Below are positions 63,238 to 64,000 of a stretch of DNA of 64,000 nucleotides, piece after piece. The stretch covers positions 186,001 through 250,000 of the forward strand of contig NZ_LAJA01000014.1 of the NCBI RefSeq assembly GCF_000970675.1, in the 5' to 3' direction. Below the pieces are notes generated by a model. The model made no database searches, was not told where the DNA came from, and saw nothing but the letters and a program-made list of their open reading frames with translations. A program made the translations under genes and the position numbers. How positions within the stretch are numbered: position 1 is the stretch's first letter; the number at the start of each line of letters is the position of its first letter. Source of the DNA: Domibacillus tundrae (GTDB taxonomy: Bacteria; Bacillota; Bacilli; Bacillales; Domibacillaceae).

Positions 63238-63669
63238 ATGAATGCATATGAAGAATACATGAAGCAAATGGTTGTGCCGATGCGCGCTGAATTAACGAAT
63301 GCCGGTTTTCAGGAGTTAACAACGGAAGAGGAAGTCAATGCGTTTATGGAGTCCGCAGAAGGAACGTCGCTTATCGTGATTAATTCCGTTTGCGGCTGTG
63401 CGGCAGGCCTTGCCCGCCCGGCAGCTGTGCAGGCGTCAATGAACGAGCACGCACCGGATCGCCTCGTGACGGTTTTTGCCGGCCAGGACCGTGAAGCGAC
63501 AGCTGCAATGCGCGCATGGATGCCGGAATTTGAACCGTCGTCTCCATCAATGGCGCTCCTAAAAGGCAATAAAGTGGTTCATTTTGTGCACCGCCACGAA
63601 ATTGAAGGCCATGACCTCGGCACAATCATTGCGAATTTAACGGCGGCTTTTGACGTGAACTGCCAGTGA
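63238..63669 (+). CDS. brxA: Bacilliredoxin BrxA/BrxB (YphP/YqiW family)
   Basis: A 143-residue thioredoxin-fold protein that removes bacillithiol from oxidised protein thiols. The CxC active site is in INSVCGCAAGLARP near residue 52. Presence of bshA in the same window fits a bacillithiol-using cell. GGGGGAAG precedes the ATG, 15 bp after ypgR. Confidence 0.92.
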   Translation: MNAYEEYMKQMVVPMRAELTNAGFQELTTEEEVNAFMESAEGTSLIVINSVCGCAAGLARPAAVQASMNEHAPDRLVTVFAGQDREATAAMRAWMPEFEPSSPSMALLKGNKVVHFVHRHEIEGHDLGTIIANLTAAFDVNCQ

Positions 63670-64000
63670 TTGTTACAACATCCCAGCGCGCAGGAGTTGC
63701 CGTCAAGCAAAAAGCGGCGGCACTTGCGGACACCTTTGGGGTTTTATATGTAGAACGAAACAAGCAGCCGGTGAACAAGCTGGCTGCTTTTTACGAGTGT
63801 GCGGTGCTGCTTGTCTCAAAAGAACGTCTCGAGCTGCATAGCGGCGAAGGAAACCCATTCTTTTTTCATCCGGGTTCCGCGATGTTCCGCGTGAAGCGGC
63901 TCTTAAGCGGCGGGCAGGATGAACTGGTGAGCACATGCGGCCTTGAGCCGGGTATGTCATTTTTAGACTGCACGATGGGTCCGGCAGCTGACAGCATTAC
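63666..64000 (+). CDS. ypiP: SAM-dependent methyltransferase YpiP, 3' truncated by window edge
   Basis: The frame starts with GTG overlapping the brxA stop by 4 bp and is open to the last base. The visible part of about 111 residues has an N-terminal RecX/PUA-like region and then the SAM-binding motif GMSFLDCTMGPAADS. It matches the ypiP position next to yphP in Bacillus subtilis. The substrate is unknown. Confidence 0.85.
   Translation, partial: MIVTTSQRAGVAVKQKAAALADTFGVLYVERNKQPVNKLAAFYECAVLLVSKERLELHSGEGNPFFFHPGSAMFRVKRLLSGGQDELVSTCGLEPGMSFLDCTMGPAADSI

Overview
The window is chromosomal DNA from a spore-former-type Firmicute of the family Bacillaceae. Gene content and order follow the Bacillus subtilis segment qcrC-ypjA...dapB-mgsA-bshA-cca-birA-panBCD-dinG-ypmA-ypmB-aspB-dnaD-nth-ypoC-ponA-recU...mrfAB-gpsB-rnpB-ypsC, then (past an insertion) dynA-ypcP-rnhA-like-ypeP-ypeQ...ypgR-brxA-ypiP. 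The RNase P RNA is of the Bacillus B type, and promoters and terminators are typical for low-to-mid GC Firmicutes. The genus cannot be fixed from this sequence alone.

Layout. 1-28 kb is a conserved housekeeping backbone: cytochrome bc end, lysine/diaminopimelate and bacillithiol synthesis, tRNA CCA addition, biotin regulation, a pantothenate operon behind a structured leader with its own terminator, DNA replication and repair (DinG, DnaD, Nth, RecU, MrfAB), class A PBP1, GpsB, RNase P RNA and an rRNA methyltransferase. Compared with B. subtilis the locus lacks bshB1, asnS and most of ypjB. 28-33 kb is an inserted xylose/xylan module: two GH43 glycosidases around a YjhG-type D-xylonate dehydratase, with a XylR-type operator and a perfect cre match between the divergent genes; the second GH43 gene (xynB) carries a frameshift. 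33-36 kb holds a ba3-type cytochrome oxidase (subunits I, II, IIa) read leftwards, with an Fnr-type palindrome upstream and a frameshift in subunit I. 36-38 kb is xpt-pbuX under a guanine riboswitch.

38-47 kb is an accessory region rich in decayed genes: a tyrosine recombinase that has lost its catalytic tyrosine by fusion to another gene's tail, a cluster of four terminator-like hairpins, an IS630-type transposase remnant, a serine resolvase remnant, broken plasmid- or phage-like small ORFs, and an intact three-part DNA-binding protein. A secreted alpha/beta hydrolase behind a cre site and a secreted SH3 protein sit in it as apparently intact cargo. 47-53 kb is a signalling and surface block: CheW/MCP fragments, a PAS-GGDEF-EAL protein, a Cache-GGDEF cyclase, a frameshifted SLH-domain protein and a CheX-like phosphatase. 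53-64 kb returns to the backbone with the double dynamin DynA, a rhodanese, a 5'-3' exonuclease, a GGDEF protein with a nonsense codon in its first membrane helix, two RNase H-fold proteins, MntR, YpgR, a bacilliredoxin and the start of ypiP.

Several single-base disruptions (xynB, oxidase subunit I, SLH protein, one GGDEF protein) are the main caution: they may be real decay or sequence errors, and only the raw reads can tell. No tRNA, rRNA or CRISPR array was found.
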